A model generated the notes under the pieces. That model was not told the DNA's origin. It made no database searches and was given only the letters and a program-made list of their open reading frames with translations. Positions 1-9,729 of a stretch of DNA of 47,989 bases are shown piece by piece (positions within the stretch are counted from its first letter, which is position 1; the number at the start of each line of letters is the position of its first letter). This DNA is from an uncultured Thiotrichales bacterium. GTDB taxonomy: Bacteria > Pseudomonadota > Gammaproteobacteria > CAZUMV01. The stretch covers positions 1-47,989 of the forward strand of contig CALIRD010000114.1 in NCBI GenBank assembly GCA_938042355.1. Reading direction: 5' to 3'. Position numbers and translations under genes: made by a program.

Positions 1-351
1 ACAGATGAGTACTGGCAGGCAATCAGCGGTCATGACAGTACACACTGTGTTAATTTCTTCAGTGGTCGAGGCATCTGCAATTTCACTTTCTGCCGCCAAC
101 TCGGCACGCACCACCTGTATGCCATGCACTTGTTGCAGCCAGACAGGTTCGGCAGGCAACTGAAGTGTCTGCCGCAGTAACTGGCGATTAGCTAGAACGT
201 GTTCGGGAGCATCTTCCACATGATCCGCGACATTAAAACTGTCAAAAGGCGGCAGACTTTCGCCGCTGTTGCGGGTGGTTACCACCGCTTTTACCGCGGC
301 GGGTGCGGGCCAGTCCGGCTCGATGAAATCGGGATGATTAGTCAGTGCCAT
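1..351 (-). CDS. pgeF: Polyphenol oxidase/purine nucleoside phosphorylase-type (YfiH/DUF152, laccase-domain) protein, 3' truncated at window edge
   Basis: Not in ORF track. Reverse-strand translation from ATG at 351: MALTNHPDFIEPDWPAPAAVKAVVTTRNSGESLPPFDSFNVADHVED...WLQQVHGIQVV...TADCLPVLIC; overlaps rluD end, as in rluD-yfiH synteny. Confidence 0.85.
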   Translation of the reverse strand, partial: MALTNHPDFIEPDWPAPAAVKAVVTTRNSGESLPPFDSFNVADHVEDAPEHVLANRQLLRQTLQLPAEPVWLQQVHGIQVVRAELAAESEIADASTTEEINTVCTVMTADCLPVLIC

Positions 352-1291
352 GGGCACGAATGACTTCTAACAATTGTCGGTAATCTTCCGGAATCCCGGC
401 GGTCCAACTCATCTCTTGTTCGCTATCAGGATGGATGATGGTCAGCGTCTCGGCATGCAGCGCCTGGCGTTTGAAGGTTTTAAGTTTATCAACCAGCTCA
501 TCATTTGCGGCACGCGGTAATTTCAAACGACCGCCATACACCGGATCACCCACAATGGCATGATTGGCTTGCGCCATGTGTACCCTGATCTGATGGGTTC
601 GACCGGTTTCCAGCCTGACGCGTAACAGAGTGTAATCGATAAACCGTTCTTCGATACGATAGTGCGTGATGGCTTCTTTACCGGTCGGCACCACCGCCAT
701 CCTTTTGCGTTCCACTGGGTGCCTGCCAATCGGCTGATCGATGGTCGAGCCCGCAATCAACTCACCCGCGACCAGCGCCAGGTATTGACGACCAACTGTT
801 CGCGCTTGCAATGCCTCCACCAGCAACTTGTGACTTTTTAAAGTGCGCGCCACTACCATCAAACCACTGGTCTGCTTGTCGAGTCGATGCACGATTCCCG
901 CGCGGGGTAGTTGCTCCAAATCCGGGAAACGATGTAGCAAACCATTCAACAGGGTTCCCGACCAGTTACCCGCAGCAGGATGTACCACCAGGCCTGCCGG
1001 TTTATTCAGGACAATAATTGCCTCGTCTTCATAGACCACATCCAAATCAATAATTTCTGCCTCAAAATCACTAGATTCAGTAATTTCAGGTACCTCAAGC
1101 ACCACCTGCTCGCCCCCTTTGACCTTGTCTTTGGGCCGCCATTCACCTTCATCAATCCTGATTGCCCCGCTGAGTAACCAGCTTTTGAGTCGAGATCGTG
1201 AATAGTTCGGGAACAGTTGCGCCAGAGCGCTGTCCAAACGGGTGCCTCTCATCTCTGCGGGTATGACACTATTAAGAATTTCAGATGGCAT
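338..1291 (-). CDS. rluD: 23S rRNA pseudouridine synthase RluD
   Basis: S4-like N-terminus plus GIVHRLDKQTSGLMVVART catalytic motif; divergent to bamD. Confidence 0.93.
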   Translation of the reverse strand: MPSEILNSVIPAEMRGTRLDSALAQLFPNYSRSRLKSWLLSGAIRIDEGEWRPKDKVKGGEQVVLEVPEITESSDFEAEIIDLDVVYEDEAIIVLNKPAGLVVHPAAGNWSGTLLNGLLHRFPDLEQLPRAGIVHRLDKQTSGLMVVARTLKSHKLLVEALQARTVGRQYLALVAGELIAGSTIDQPIGRHPVERKRMAVVPTGKEAITHYRIEERFIDYTLLRVRLETGRTHQIRVHMAQANHAIVGDPVYGGRLKLPRAANDELVDKLKTFKRQALHAETLTIIHPDSEQEMSWTAGIPEDYRQLLEVIRAHGTD

Positions 1292-1367
1292 GGAAGGCGA
1301 CTGTGGTTAACATCTAAGGTATTATACGCAGGCTGTAAATTGACATGCACGAACTGACGGAAATCTC

Positions 1368-2129
1368 ATGAAAAATGCGCTTCTTTTATCACTAATTCTC
1401 GCTCTAACCAGCGGTTGTAGCGTTTTTGGCAACAAAGATGATGATAAACCGGTCGCTGAGGTAGATACCAATGAACCGGCCGCTATTCTTTATAATGCCG
1501 GCAGAAAATCTCGGGATAACGGTAATTATGACAAAATGATCCGTATCTACGAGACGCTTGAGTCCCGTTATCCTTTTGGACCCTATGCTCAACAAGCCCG
1601 ACTGGAAAATGCCTACGGTCATTACAAACGTGGGCGGCATGAACTCGCCATTGAAACGCTGGATCAGTTTTTCAAGCTCTATCCGCGGCATGAAAACCTG
1701 GATTACGCCTATTACCTGCAAGGCCTGGCTAATTTTCACCAGCTGGAAAACTTTGTGGACAAATTTCTCGACCGCAACATCGCCTCAATGGACAGCTTGC
1801 CTATACAGGATTCCTTCAGTCAGTTTAAAACCCTGGTTGAAAATTATCCCGACAGTAAATACGCGCCGGATGCACGCCAACGCATGATCTATTTGCGTAA
1901 CCTGCTGGCTGACCACGAAATAGAAGTCGCACGTTTTTACGAAAGTCGTGGGGCCTATGCGGCGGTCGCCAAACGTGCAGCCTATGTCGTCGAGCATTAT
2001 CATAATGCGAACGCCACTCCACAGGCGTTGCTAATGCTGATCAACGCCTATGATGAGCTAGGCCTGCAAGCTTCAAAAGAAGAAACCCGGAAAGTGTTGG
2101 AAATGAATTTCCCAGAACTGGCAAAATAA
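1368..2129 (+). CDS. bamD: Outer membrane assembly lipoprotein BamD (ComL/YfiO)
   Basis: Lipobox LTSGC, TPR-like repeats (AGRKSRDNGNYDKMIRIYETLESRYPFGPYAQQARLE), rluD divergent synteny. Confidence 0.93.
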   Translation: MKNALLLSLILALTSGCSVFGNKDDDKPVAEVDTNEPAAILYNAGRKSRDNGNYDKMIRIYETLESRYPFGPYAQQARLENAYGHYKRGRHELAIETLDQFFKLYPRHENLDYAYYLQGLANFHQLENFVDKFLDRNIASMDSLPIQDSFSQFKTLVENYPDSKYAPDARQRMIYLRNLLADHEIEVARFYESRGAYAAVAKRAAYVVEHYHNANATPQALLMLINAYDELGLQASKEETRKVLEMNFPELAK

Positions 2130-2156
2130 CTGCGGCGCGGTTAGTTTGATCAATTC

Positions 2157-3449
2157 ATGAAAGTACACCTCAAAGCGCTTGGCTGTCGCTTGAATGAGGC
2201 GGAGCTGGAACAATGGTCCATTGCCTTTCAGGCCGATGGCCATACCGTCACCAATACCGCCATCGATGCCGACTTAATGGTACTTAACACCTGCGCCGTC
2301 ACCAATGATGCCTCCCGTAAATCCCGTAATCTGATTAACCGACTGCATCGGGAAAACTCAACAGCCAAACTCGTGATAACCGGCTGCCATGCATCATTAA
2401 ACCCGGATCAAGTCGCTGACACTCATGGTGTTGATCTGGTGGTCAGCAATGATAAAAAATCCAGTTTGCCTGAAATTATCAATACCCAGCTGATGCCGGA
2501 CACCATGCCTTTACGTGCCACCAACCCGGATGATATTGCTCTGTATAATCGTCATCGACAGCGTGCCTTTATTAAAGTGCAGGATGGCTGTCGTTACCGC
2601 TGCGCTTTTTGTATTGTGACGCACGCGCGCGGCAATGAAATCAGCCGAACGGTTGATGACATTATTAACGAACTCAACTTTTTGCACACGCAAGGCGTAC
2701 AGGAAGCGGTACTTACAGGCGTACATGTTGGCGGCTATGGAAGCGATCTTGACTCCAGTCTGTATCAACTGGTTGAAACCATTCTTGCCGATACAGAGAT
2801 ACCACGCATACGCTTTGCTTCGGTCGAGCCGTGGGATCTGGGCGATCAATTTTTTGATTTATTCAGTAACCCGCGTTTGATGCCACATATGCACCTGCCA
2901 TTACAGAGTGGCAGTAACACCGTGCTCAAACGTATGTCGCGCCGCTGTAAAACCGAAGACTTTGCGCAACTGGTTAATCAGGCACGCAATGCTATTTCCG
3001 GTTTTAATATCACTAGCGACATCATTGCCGGCTTTCCTGGTGAAACAGAACAGGAGTGGCAACAAACCATGGAGTTTGTCGAGCAAACCGGGTTTGGGCA
3101 CATTCATATCTTTCCCTACTCTCCACGCTCCGGCACCAAAGCAGCCAACATGCCGGAGCAAGTTGAGCTGGAAATAAAACGTGCACGCTGTAAACAACTG
3201 GCTGAGTTGGCCGAACGCCTCAAATCAAATGTGCTTGAACAAACGCTGGGTAACACAACAGAGGTACTGTGGGAAAGCCCGAAACAGTCGCCACTAAAAG
3301 ACCACCAGCGCTATCACGGCTACACCAATAATTTTTTACGGGCACAAATTGATGTTCCTGATAATAATGATCTAAGCTCCAGCATTACTCCTGTCAAAAT
3401 TACTGCTATTGACCGGGAAAATTCTTTCTTGAAAGTTGAATTACAATAA
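2157..3449 (+). CDS. mtaB: tRNA (N6-threonylcarbamoyladenosine) methylthiotransferase MtaB-like radical SAM enzyme
   Basis: MKVHLKALGCRLNEAE N-terminus, radical SAM CRYRCAFC motif, LNTCAVT. Confidence 0.85.
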   Translation: MKVHLKALGCRLNEAELEQWSIAFQADGHTVTNTAIDADLMVLNTCAVTNDASRKSRNLINRLHRENSTAKLVITGCHASLNPDQVADTHGVDLVVSNDKKSSLPEIINTQLMPDTMPLRATNPDDIALYNRHRQRAFIKVQDGCRYRCAFCIVTHARGNEISRTVDDIINELNFLHTQGVQEAVLTGVHVGGYGSDLDSSLYQLVETILADTEIPRIRFASVEPWDLGDQFFDLFSNPRLMPHMHLPLQSGSNTVLKRMSRRCKTEDFAQLVNQARNAISGFNITSDIIAGFPGETEQEWQQTMEFVEQTGFGHIHIFPYSPRSGTKAANMPEQVELEIKRARCKQLAELAERLKSNVLEQTLGNTTEVLWESPKQSPLKDHQRYHGYTNNFLRAQIDVPDNNDLSSSITPVKITAIDRENSFLKVELQ

Positions 3450-3940
3450 TGACTTCACTGGAAGATCAACTCAATCTTGCCGCTGAAAAGCTAGTCACAA
3501 CATTGGCCAGACTCGAGCTGATGCTGGCTACGGCAGAATCCTGTACCGGAGGCTTGCTTGGAAAAGTAATCACCGATGTCTCTGGCAGCTCGGCTGTTTA
3601 TGAGCGAGGTTTTATCACTTATGCCAATCAAGCAAAAATTGAAATGCTTGGCGTTGAACGCAACCAGTTACTACAACATGGTGCGGTCAGTGAAGAAGTC
3701 GCTGCTGCTATGGCTAGTGGAGCAATCCAACATTCCGGGGCGAACGTTGCCTTCAGCACGACGGGTATCGCCGGCCCCGGTGGTGGTACAGTAGAAAAAC
3801 CGGTTGGCACTGTCTGTTTTGGCTGGCAGGTAAGTGACAAGTTGAATACGAGTACACAACACTTCGACGGCAACCGGGATGAAGTACGACATCGGGCATG
3901 TATTTACCTTATTGAACAAACACTTGGCGCACTTGAGTAA
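3449..3940 (+). CDS. pncC: Nicotinamide-nucleotide amidohydrolase (CinA C-terminal domain)
   Basis: TAESCTGGLLGKVITDVSGSS...VAFSTTGIAGPGGGTVEKPVGTV. Confidence 0.9.
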   Translation: MTSLEDQLNLAAEKLVTTLARLELMLATAESCTGGLLGKVITDVSGSSAVYERGFITYANQAKIEMLGVERNQLLQHGAVSEEVAAAMASGAIQHSGANVAFSTTGIAGPGGGTVEKPVGTVCFGWQVSDKLNTSTQHFDGNRDEVRHRACIYLIEQTLGALE

Positions 3941-4053
3941 TTGGAACATATTGTTACAACAGTAGTTAAATCGCGCCGCTTGATTTACACTTGGCATGAA
4001 ACTAATCGCTTCCAGAGAAAACAAAGAAGCTTTACACAGAGGTAGTCATTACA

Positions 4054-4296
4054 TTGCAAGACGACAAGGGAATCTTTGCTGAATACGAAGGCGGTGAGAA
4101 TGTCATGCACATCGCCGGCTCAAAGAAATTGCTACTTGAGCGTACTCATAGTGAAAACTCCTTTCACACTCTGGCTACTATTCGTAAAAAGTCAAAGCGC
4201 AATAAACGCACATCCTGGTTACTATTGACACTGTATTTGATGGCCGGCCTGTTTATTGGCGCCGAAATTTACCTTTACCTCATCAAACCTGGCTAG
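4054..4296 (+). CDS. Small single-TM hypothetical protein (TTG start at 4054, or internal ATG)
   Basis: ORF with C-terminal TM segment SWLLLTLYLMAGLFIGAEIYLYLI. Confidence 0.5.
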   Translation: MQDDKGIFAEYEGGENVMHIAGSKKLLLERTHSENSFHTLATIRKKSKRNKRTSWLLLTLYLMAGLFIGAEIYLYLIKPG

Positions 4297-4306
4297 ACAC
4301 AGCCCA

Positions 4307-4918
4307 TCAGGTTACCGGCTTGGTTGCCCTGATCGTTTTTACCACATCCAGAAATATATGATTGACCTCGGTGATGTCGAAGCCGGCCGCTCTGACGTTA
4401 TCTACCGTGGGTCGATTCATATCCGGTCCAATTCTTCTCGACACTAACGTCATCAGATCCATCATCAACTTGAACGGATAGTAGCGACTACCAGTATGCT
4501 CAAACATCAATAGCTCACCACCCGGCTTGAGCACGCGCTTTAACGACTTCAAACCATTGACCGGATCAGGCACAGAGCAAAACGTGCACGAGGTGAAAAT
4601 TTGATCAAAACTATTATCTTCAAAATCCAGATTATGCACATCCATAACTGATACGTTAATCTCACCATCGTAATTAGCTACACGATCTCGTGCCTGCTCA
4701 AGCATTGCGGGGCTGATATCAATCGCCTGAATCGTTTGCCCTGTTGGAAAAAAAGGAATATCCAGACCGGTACCCAATGCCAGAAACAAAACATTGCCCT
4801 GCATGGTTGAAAATAATTCTCGCTTGAAAGGCTCCCAGCGTTCTTCTGCACCCTTACCCGCCATCAGGTCAAATGTCGGTGCTGCTTTATCCCATTTTTT
4901 TTGCGTTGCCAAATCCAT
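4307..4918 (-). CDS. Class I SAM-dependent methyltransferase
   Basis: FLALGTGLDIPFFPTGQTIQAIDISPAMLEQAR; start ATG at 4918 (MDLATQKKWDKAAPTFDLMAG), overlapping upstream stop (TAATG). Track ORF to 5371 is a spurious extension. Confidence 0.85.
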   Translation of the reverse strand: MDLATQKKWDKAAPTFDLMAGKGAEERWEPFKRELFSTMQGNVLFLALGTGLDIPFFPTGQTIQAIDISPAMLEQARDRVANYDGEINVSVMDVHNLDFEDNSFDQIFTSCTFCSVPDPVNGLKSLKRVLKPGGELLMFEHTGSRYYPFKLMMDLMTLVSRRIGPDMNRPTVDNVRAAGFDITEVNHIFLDVVKTIRATKPVT

Positions 4919-5301
4919 TAGTACTTCACCATCGCTTGTATGCCGCGAATTCTGGTGTTGAGAAACCACACCAATACAATACTGATCAAGCCGGTCGTGC
5001 CACCCGCACCAATCGCTTGAGCTAATGTGATTGGTTGCATAGCCGCCCACATACCCACTACCATGCCACTCAGCATGCCGCTGAGTTTCATCGGCAACAT
5101 CACTTCCATCGCACCAAACAGAATACCGGCAGGTAGTGCAAACAACATGGCCAGCACCATACCAACGAACATCATCAACCACATCGCAAACAACATGTTC
5201 CAGTTGGTACTCACCAGCCAATAACTCACCAAAGCCACCAGTAATGCGATAGCCACATTGACCAGCACATCGCCCACTACAAAATAAATTCTCTGATCCA
5301 T
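4918..5301 (-). CDS. Hypothetical multi-pass membrane protein
   Basis: 127 aa, hydrophobic helices; start/stop overlap with downstream methyltransferase. Confidence 0.7.
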   Translation of the reverse strand: MDQRIYFVVGDVLVNVAIALLVALVSYWLVSTNWNMLFAMWLMMFVGMVLAMLFALPAGILFGAMEVMLPMKLSGMLSGMVVGMWAAMQPITLAQAIGAGGTTGLISIVLVWFLNTRIRGIQAMVKY

Positions 5302-5313
5302 CAGCCTTTCTCT

Positions 5314-5997
5314 TTATCCTCTCGGTGCACGCCAGCCCGCAGAAATCGCTTCCTGCTCTGTACAAAACCACTTTTCACCACGCTTTTCATTAATGCGTGT
5401 GTCGGCATAATTCCTGCTGGAACCTGGTATGTGATAAATCCGATCACCTTTTCGATTGATATTGCCTTTGATCAGACATCCATCAGTACGTTTTTCCGGT
5501 ACAGAATCCGAGACCACTCTGCCTGCAGCTCTGAAAGAATCGGGTCGTACAAATTCACCTTGCCACAATCCTTTTTTGTTCAACCTCGCCATACGCTGTG
5601 CGGAAACAAATTGCACATCATACTTTTCAAAAGCAACGGCCCAACCTTGAGCCACCAGATACTGATTGAGATTAACCCCCCCACGGAAACAAATCGCGAG
5701 CGTACGATGATAGGAATCGATGCCTGTCACCTCACAACGCACGGATTTAGCCAGAATCATCTCGCGCAATACACCGGCTGCGTATTGTCCGCAAGGGTAA
5801 GCCTGACCACTTCGATCCAGACAATCCTGTCCAAGTTCGGGCGCATCAATACCCTGTAGACGAATTGAGGTATTTGCAATAGTGATTGAATCGGCATCCT
5901 GAACTTTTTTCACCACACCATTGATCACTGCAGTTTCTGCCACTGCGCCAGATGCAATCAGCATCATGATAGTGCTTAACACTGCCCGGATATTCAT
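5314..5997 (-). CDS. Secreted thermonuclease (SNase)-like nuclease
   Basis: Signal peptide; VQDADSITIANTSIRLQGIDAPELGQ...YPCGQYAAGVLREMI...GVNLNQYLVAQGWAVAFEKY. Confidence 0.85.
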   Translation of the reverse strand: MNIRAVLSTIMMLIASGAVAETAVINGVVKKVQDADSITIANTSIRLQGIDAPELGQDCLDRSGQAYPCGQYAAGVLREMILAKSVRCEVTGIDSYHRTLAICFRGGVNLNQYLVAQGWAVAFEKYDVQFVSAQRMARLNKKGLWQGEFVRPDSFRAAGRVVSDSVPEKRTDGCLIKGNINRKGDRIYHIPGSSRNYADTRINEKRGEKWFCTEQEAISAGWRAPRG

Positions 5998-6140
5998 CCT
6001 GTTGAAGCTACTCCCTGCTGTATAAATTCAGTGTAGTCAATGAATCCTTAATGATCCAGTATTCAATATTGATCAAGCATAGACACTCAAGGTTACTTAC
6101 TTTACTGTCTACCCATAATAACAACAATCAGGATATATCA

Positions 6141-7631
6141 ATGCAAATCGGCGCCTATCTATCCCTCACTCTGTATTTACTGGCCATGCTCGGCATCGGC
6201 TACTATTCCTATAAAAACACCAATGCTGATGTCTCCGGATTTATGCTCGGAGGCAGGCAACTAAGTCCTGCTGTGACCGCCTTGTCAGCCGGCGCATCCG
6301 ATATGAGTGGCTGGATGTTAATGGGCTTACCCGGTGCCTTGTACCTCAGCGGGTTGAGCAGTGCCTGGATCGGAATAGGCCTGGTAATTGGTGCCTATTT
6401 CAATTACTTATTAGTCGCGCCACGTCTGCGAGTCTATACCGAAATTGCCTCCGACTCGGTGACCATACCCGAATATTTTGAACGACGTTTTGAAGATCAC
6501 CAACACTTGCTGCGTATCATCTGTTCTGTTGTGATAATTGTCTTCTTTGCTATCTATACTACGTCCGGCATTGTCGCCGGCGGCAAACTATTTGAAACAT
6601 CTTTTGGATTAAGTTATCAGACCGGGCTGCTTGTCACCGCCGGGGTAGTTGTCGCCTATAGTGCGTTCGGAGGTTTTCTGGCGGTCAGCACCACCGATTT
6701 TGTGCAAGGTTGCATCATGTTTATTGCATTGATACTGGTACCACTAGTCACGATCACTGAAGTAGGCGGGATCTCTAATACTGTCAGTACCATCAAAAGC
6801 ATTGACCCGGCCTTGCTCAGTCTCGGCGGTGGTACCACCCTGGGTGTAATCTCTGCCATGGCCTGGGGTCTGGGTTATTTCGGACAACCACATATCATTG
6901 TGCGCTTTATGGCAATCCGCTCGGTGGATGAAGTCAAAACAGCACGTCGCATTGGCATGAGCTGGATGATCGTAACGTTGATTGGTGCGTGTGCAGTCGG
7001 CCTGGCTGGCCTGGCCTTCATTACGGCCAATGATTTAGCGCTGCGAGACCCGGAAACTATTTTTATTGTTCTTTCAACCACACTCTTTCACCCACTGATT
7101 GCCGGCTTCCTACTAGCCGCCATTCTGGCTGCGATTATGAGTACTATCTCATCGCAGTTATTGGTCACCTCCAGTTCATTAACAGAAGATATTTATCACA
7201 CCCTGCTGAATAAGAAGGCGAGTGAAAAACAACTGGTCTTAACTGGTCGCTTGTCGATCGTGGCCGTTGCGGTGCTGGCGATCTTGCTGGCACAAAACAG
7301 GGATAACAGCATTCTGTCTCTGGTCAGTAATGCATGGGCCGGGTTTGGCGCAGCCTTTGGACCGGTAGTCCTGTTCAGTCTGTTCTGGAAAGAGATGACA
7401 CGTGCCGGCGCGCTGGCCGGTATTCTCACCGGGGCTGGCACGGTTTTGATCTGGGTCTATGCGCCGTTACAAATCAATGGCAATTCGCTGAGCGATTATC
7501 TCTATGAAATCGTCCCGGGCGTTATTCTTGCAGCGCTGGCTATTTATATTGTGAGCAAATGTAGTCGTCCGGCCTCTGAAAAAATGCGTTCACAGTTTGA
7601 TCAAATGGTCCAAAAAGTAAGGCACACATAG
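6141..7631 (+). CDS. putP: Sodium/proline symporter PutP (SSS family)
   Basis: MQIGAYLSLTLYLLAMLGIGYYSYKNT...LSAGASDMSGWMLMGLPGALYLSGLSSAWIGIGL; likely ATG at 6141 rather than 6051. Confidence 0.9.
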   Translation: MQIGAYLSLTLYLLAMLGIGYYSYKNTNADVSGFMLGGRQLSPAVTALSAGASDMSGWMLMGLPGALYLSGLSSAWIGIGLVIGAYFNYLLVAPRLRVYTEIASDSVTIPEYFERRFEDHQHLLRIICSVVIIVFFAIYTTSGIVAGGKLFETSFGLSYQTGLLVTAGVVVAYSAFGGFLAVSTTDFVQGCIMFIALILVPLVTITEVGGISNTVSTIKSIDPALLSLGGGTTLGVISAMAWGLGYFGQPHIIVRFMAIRSVDEVKTARRIGMSWMIVTLIGACAVGLAGLAFITANDLALRDPETIFIVLSTTLFHPLIAGFLLAAILAAIMSTISSQLLVTSSSLTEDIYHTLLNKKASEKQLVLTGRLSIVAVAVLAILLAQNRDNSILSLVSNAWAGFGAAFGPVVLFSLFWKEMTRAGALAGILTGAGTVLIWVYAPLQINGNSLSDYLYEIVPGVILAALAIYIVSKCSRPASEKMRSQFDQMVQKVRHT

Positions 7632-7679
7632 TAATCTGTTAGTGATCATCCAAATGATGCCTTCAGGCTGAGCAATAGA

Positions 7680-7703
7680 TAATGTATCATTGGTATAACA
7701 TTA
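7680..7703. promoter_or_regulatory. Imperfect dyad TAATGTATCATTGGTATAACATTA upstream of VOC operon
   Basis: 6-bp inverted arms TAATGT/ACATTA; TATCATT repeated at 7685 and 7704. Confidence 0.3.
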
Positions 7704-7730
7704 TATCATTTGCACTGGATCGAGATCATT

Positions 7731-8219
7731 ATGAGTGAGAAAAAAGTACCTACCGACTTTCGTCGCGTGACGATGATGGTCAATGAAATGGATACGCCAC
7801 TGAAGCTATACAAAGATATCCTGGGGATGGAGGTCTATTATGATCAGGAAATCATTGTCAGTGGCAAAGGCTTACCGGCCGGAGAACCTGATTCGAAAAC
7901 TCGTCTGGTATTACTGCAGTGCAACGATCCCTATATAGGTATGTTGGGCATACTGCAATATATAGACCCTCCCTTGCCCGCACCACTACCACGCCCCGAG
8001 CCTAATAGAGTCCGTGCAGGCGAAATAGTATTTGTAATGCACAATGATGATGTCGAGGGCGTATACCAGCAATTACTCGAGGTTGAAGGAATTGAAATGG
8101 TCAGCGAACCTCACATAAGCGAGTACCCGAAAGATGGAGGTGGCGTATTCAGAGTGTTGGGTATCAGCTTTTTTGATCCCAACGGCTATTTCATAGAACT
8201 CAACCAGTCTCTTAACTAG
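7731..8219 (+). CDS. VOC (glyoxalase/extradiol dioxygenase fold) family protein
   Basis: MSEKKVPTDFRRVTMMVNEMDTPLKLYKDILGMEVYYDQE; C-terminal FFDPNGYFIELNQ. Confidence 0.8.
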   Translation: MSEKKVPTDFRRVTMMVNEMDTPLKLYKDILGMEVYYDQEIIVSGKGLPAGEPDSKTRLVLLQCNDPYIGMLGILQYIDPPLPAPLPRPEPNRVRAGEIVFVMHNDDVEGVYQQLLEVEGIEMVSEPHISEYPKDGGGVFRVLGISFFDPNGYFIELNQSLN

Positions 8220-8226
8220 CTCGTCG

Positions 8227-9246
8227 ATGCAGGATGATAAAAATTGCCAATGGCGCATAGCAGCCAGACCTGAGGGCAATGTAAAGCCAAGCGATTTTTC
8301 CTATACCGAAGAACCTGTACCGTCCCCTGGCGACGGCGAATTTTTGGCAAAAACCCTGTATCTCGGACTGGCACCTGTCATGCGTATGTACATGGCGGGC
8401 ACAGCGCGCACCGGTGACAGTCAGCTCAACATCGGCGATATAATTCATGGCCGCGGTACCGCTGTAATCATTGAATCCAACCACCCGGACTATGCTGTAG
8501 GTGAGGTGGTACAAGGTCAAATGGGTTGGCAAACTTACAAAATCAGCGCCGCTAGCAGCCAGGAAAAATTCTTTAAGTGTACTGATTACAACCTGCCCTG
8601 GAGCCTGTGCGCTGGCGTGTTAGGTATGACCGGCTTAAGTGCCTGGGCAGGGATGATCGACATCGGTAAACCACAAGCAGGAGAACGGGTCGTGATCTCA
8701 GGTGCCGCAGGAGGAGTGGGCTCAATGGTCGTGCAAATGGCCAAACTGTATGGCTGTGAAGTTATCGGTATTGCCGGTGGCGAGAGCAAGTGTAACTTCA
8801 TTAAAGAACTGGGCTGCGATCACACTATTGACTACAAACACGACGATGTAGCCGAATGTATTGCAGAACTTTGTCCGAATGGAATAGATCTATACTTTGA
8901 CAATGTTGGTGGAGAAATTCTGTCAGCCTGCCTGGAAAATCTCGCCATGCACGCGCGCATTGTTTTATGTGGCTCAATCTCGGAATACACACGAGACACT
9001 CCTTTTGGTCTTGAAAACTATACTCGCTTACGCGCAACCAACTCCAGCATGACTGGCTTCTTTGTCTACAATCACATACATCAATGGTATCAAGCTATGG
9101 ACCAAATCGCTGGCTGGATACAGGACGAGAAAATACGCCCGGTACAAGACATGATTGAAGGCTTTGAAAATATGCCTGCTGCGCTGGCTCGTTTATACGA
9201 CGGTAGTAATGTCGGTGTGCAATGTTGTCAGGTACGAGAATATTAA
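8227..9246 (+). CDS. NADP-dependent zinc-independent oxidoreductase (MDR, CurA/PTGR-like)
   Basis: VVISGAAGGVGSMVVQMAKLYGCEVIGIAGG; IDLYFDNVGGEIL. Confidence 0.85.
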   Translation: MQDDKNCQWRIAARPEGNVKPSDFSYTEEPVPSPGDGEFLAKTLYLGLAPVMRMYMAGTARTGDSQLNIGDIIHGRGTAVIIESNHPDYAVGEVVQGQMGWQTYKISAASSQEKFFKCTDYNLPWSLCAGVLGMTGLSAWAGMIDIGKPQAGERVVISGAAGGVGSMVVQMAKLYGCEVIGIAGGESKCNFIKELGCDHTIDYKHDDVAECIAELCPNGIDLYFDNVGGEILSACLENLAMHARIVLCGSISEYTRDTPFGLENYTRLRATNSSMTGFFVYNHIHQWYQAMDQIAGWIQDEKIRPVQDMIEGFENMPAALARLYDGSNVGVQCCQVREY

Positions 9247-9267
9247 TACTTAACTTACAGGTGATTT

Positions 9268-9714
9268 ATGAGTACTCCCCGCTTTCAACGTGGTAATTTT
9301 CTGGTCTCGGATCTGGATCGTGCCTTGTCTTTTTATTGTGACATATTGGGTTTTGAGCTGGCGTTTAGTAAAGATTCTGAACCCGACTCATACAGCTATG
9401 ATGTGTTTGAAATACCAACGGATAGAAAGTTACGCTTCGCCGTGCTAAACAGCCCAACCCAACCGAGGGTCATGGCGCTAACCGAGGTATCGGGAGAGCT
9501 GGATACTCCATCATTTCCACGACGCGGTGCTATCGTAGTGGAAATTCCTGAAATTGACGAGGTAGTAACAAAAAGTACTGCCGCAGGACTGAAAGTGTAT
9601 GAGGAAGACCACCTGATTACACAAGATGAACGCGAAGGACGCGAAGTTGGTATAGTCGATTATGATGGTAATCTGGTTGTTATCTATTACATCACCAGCC
9701 ACCCCGAAAAATAA
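9268..9714 (+). CDS. VOC family protein
   Basis: RGNFLVSDLDRALSFYCDILGFEL; C-terminal VGIVDYDGNLVVIY. Confidence 0.8.
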   Translation: MSTPRFQRGNFLVSDLDRALSFYCDILGFELAFSKDSEPDSYSYDVFEIPTDRKLRFAVLNSPTQPRVMALTEVSGELDTPSFPRRGAIVVEIPEIDEVVTKSTAAGLKVYEEDHLITQDEREGREVGIVDYDGNLVVIYYITSHPEK

Positions 9715-9729
9715 TAACTAGAGAATGTT

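Noticed and set aside
811-1177. Plus-strand ORFs inside rluD, and similar 60-140 aa ORFs antisense or out of frame to other strong genes throughout the track
   Set aside because: They overlap clearly recognisable genes, have no family motifs, and look like shadow ORFs
4288-4315. AACCT/AGGTT plus GGCT/AGCC hairpin between convergent genes
   Set aside because: Bulged, no T-tract; too weak to call a terminator
4918-5371. Track ORF 4307..5371 as a single 354-aa protein
   Set aside because: N-terminal part is out-of-frame overlap with the membrane protein gene (4918-5301) and nuclease end; homology-like methyltransferase sequence begins at ATG 4918
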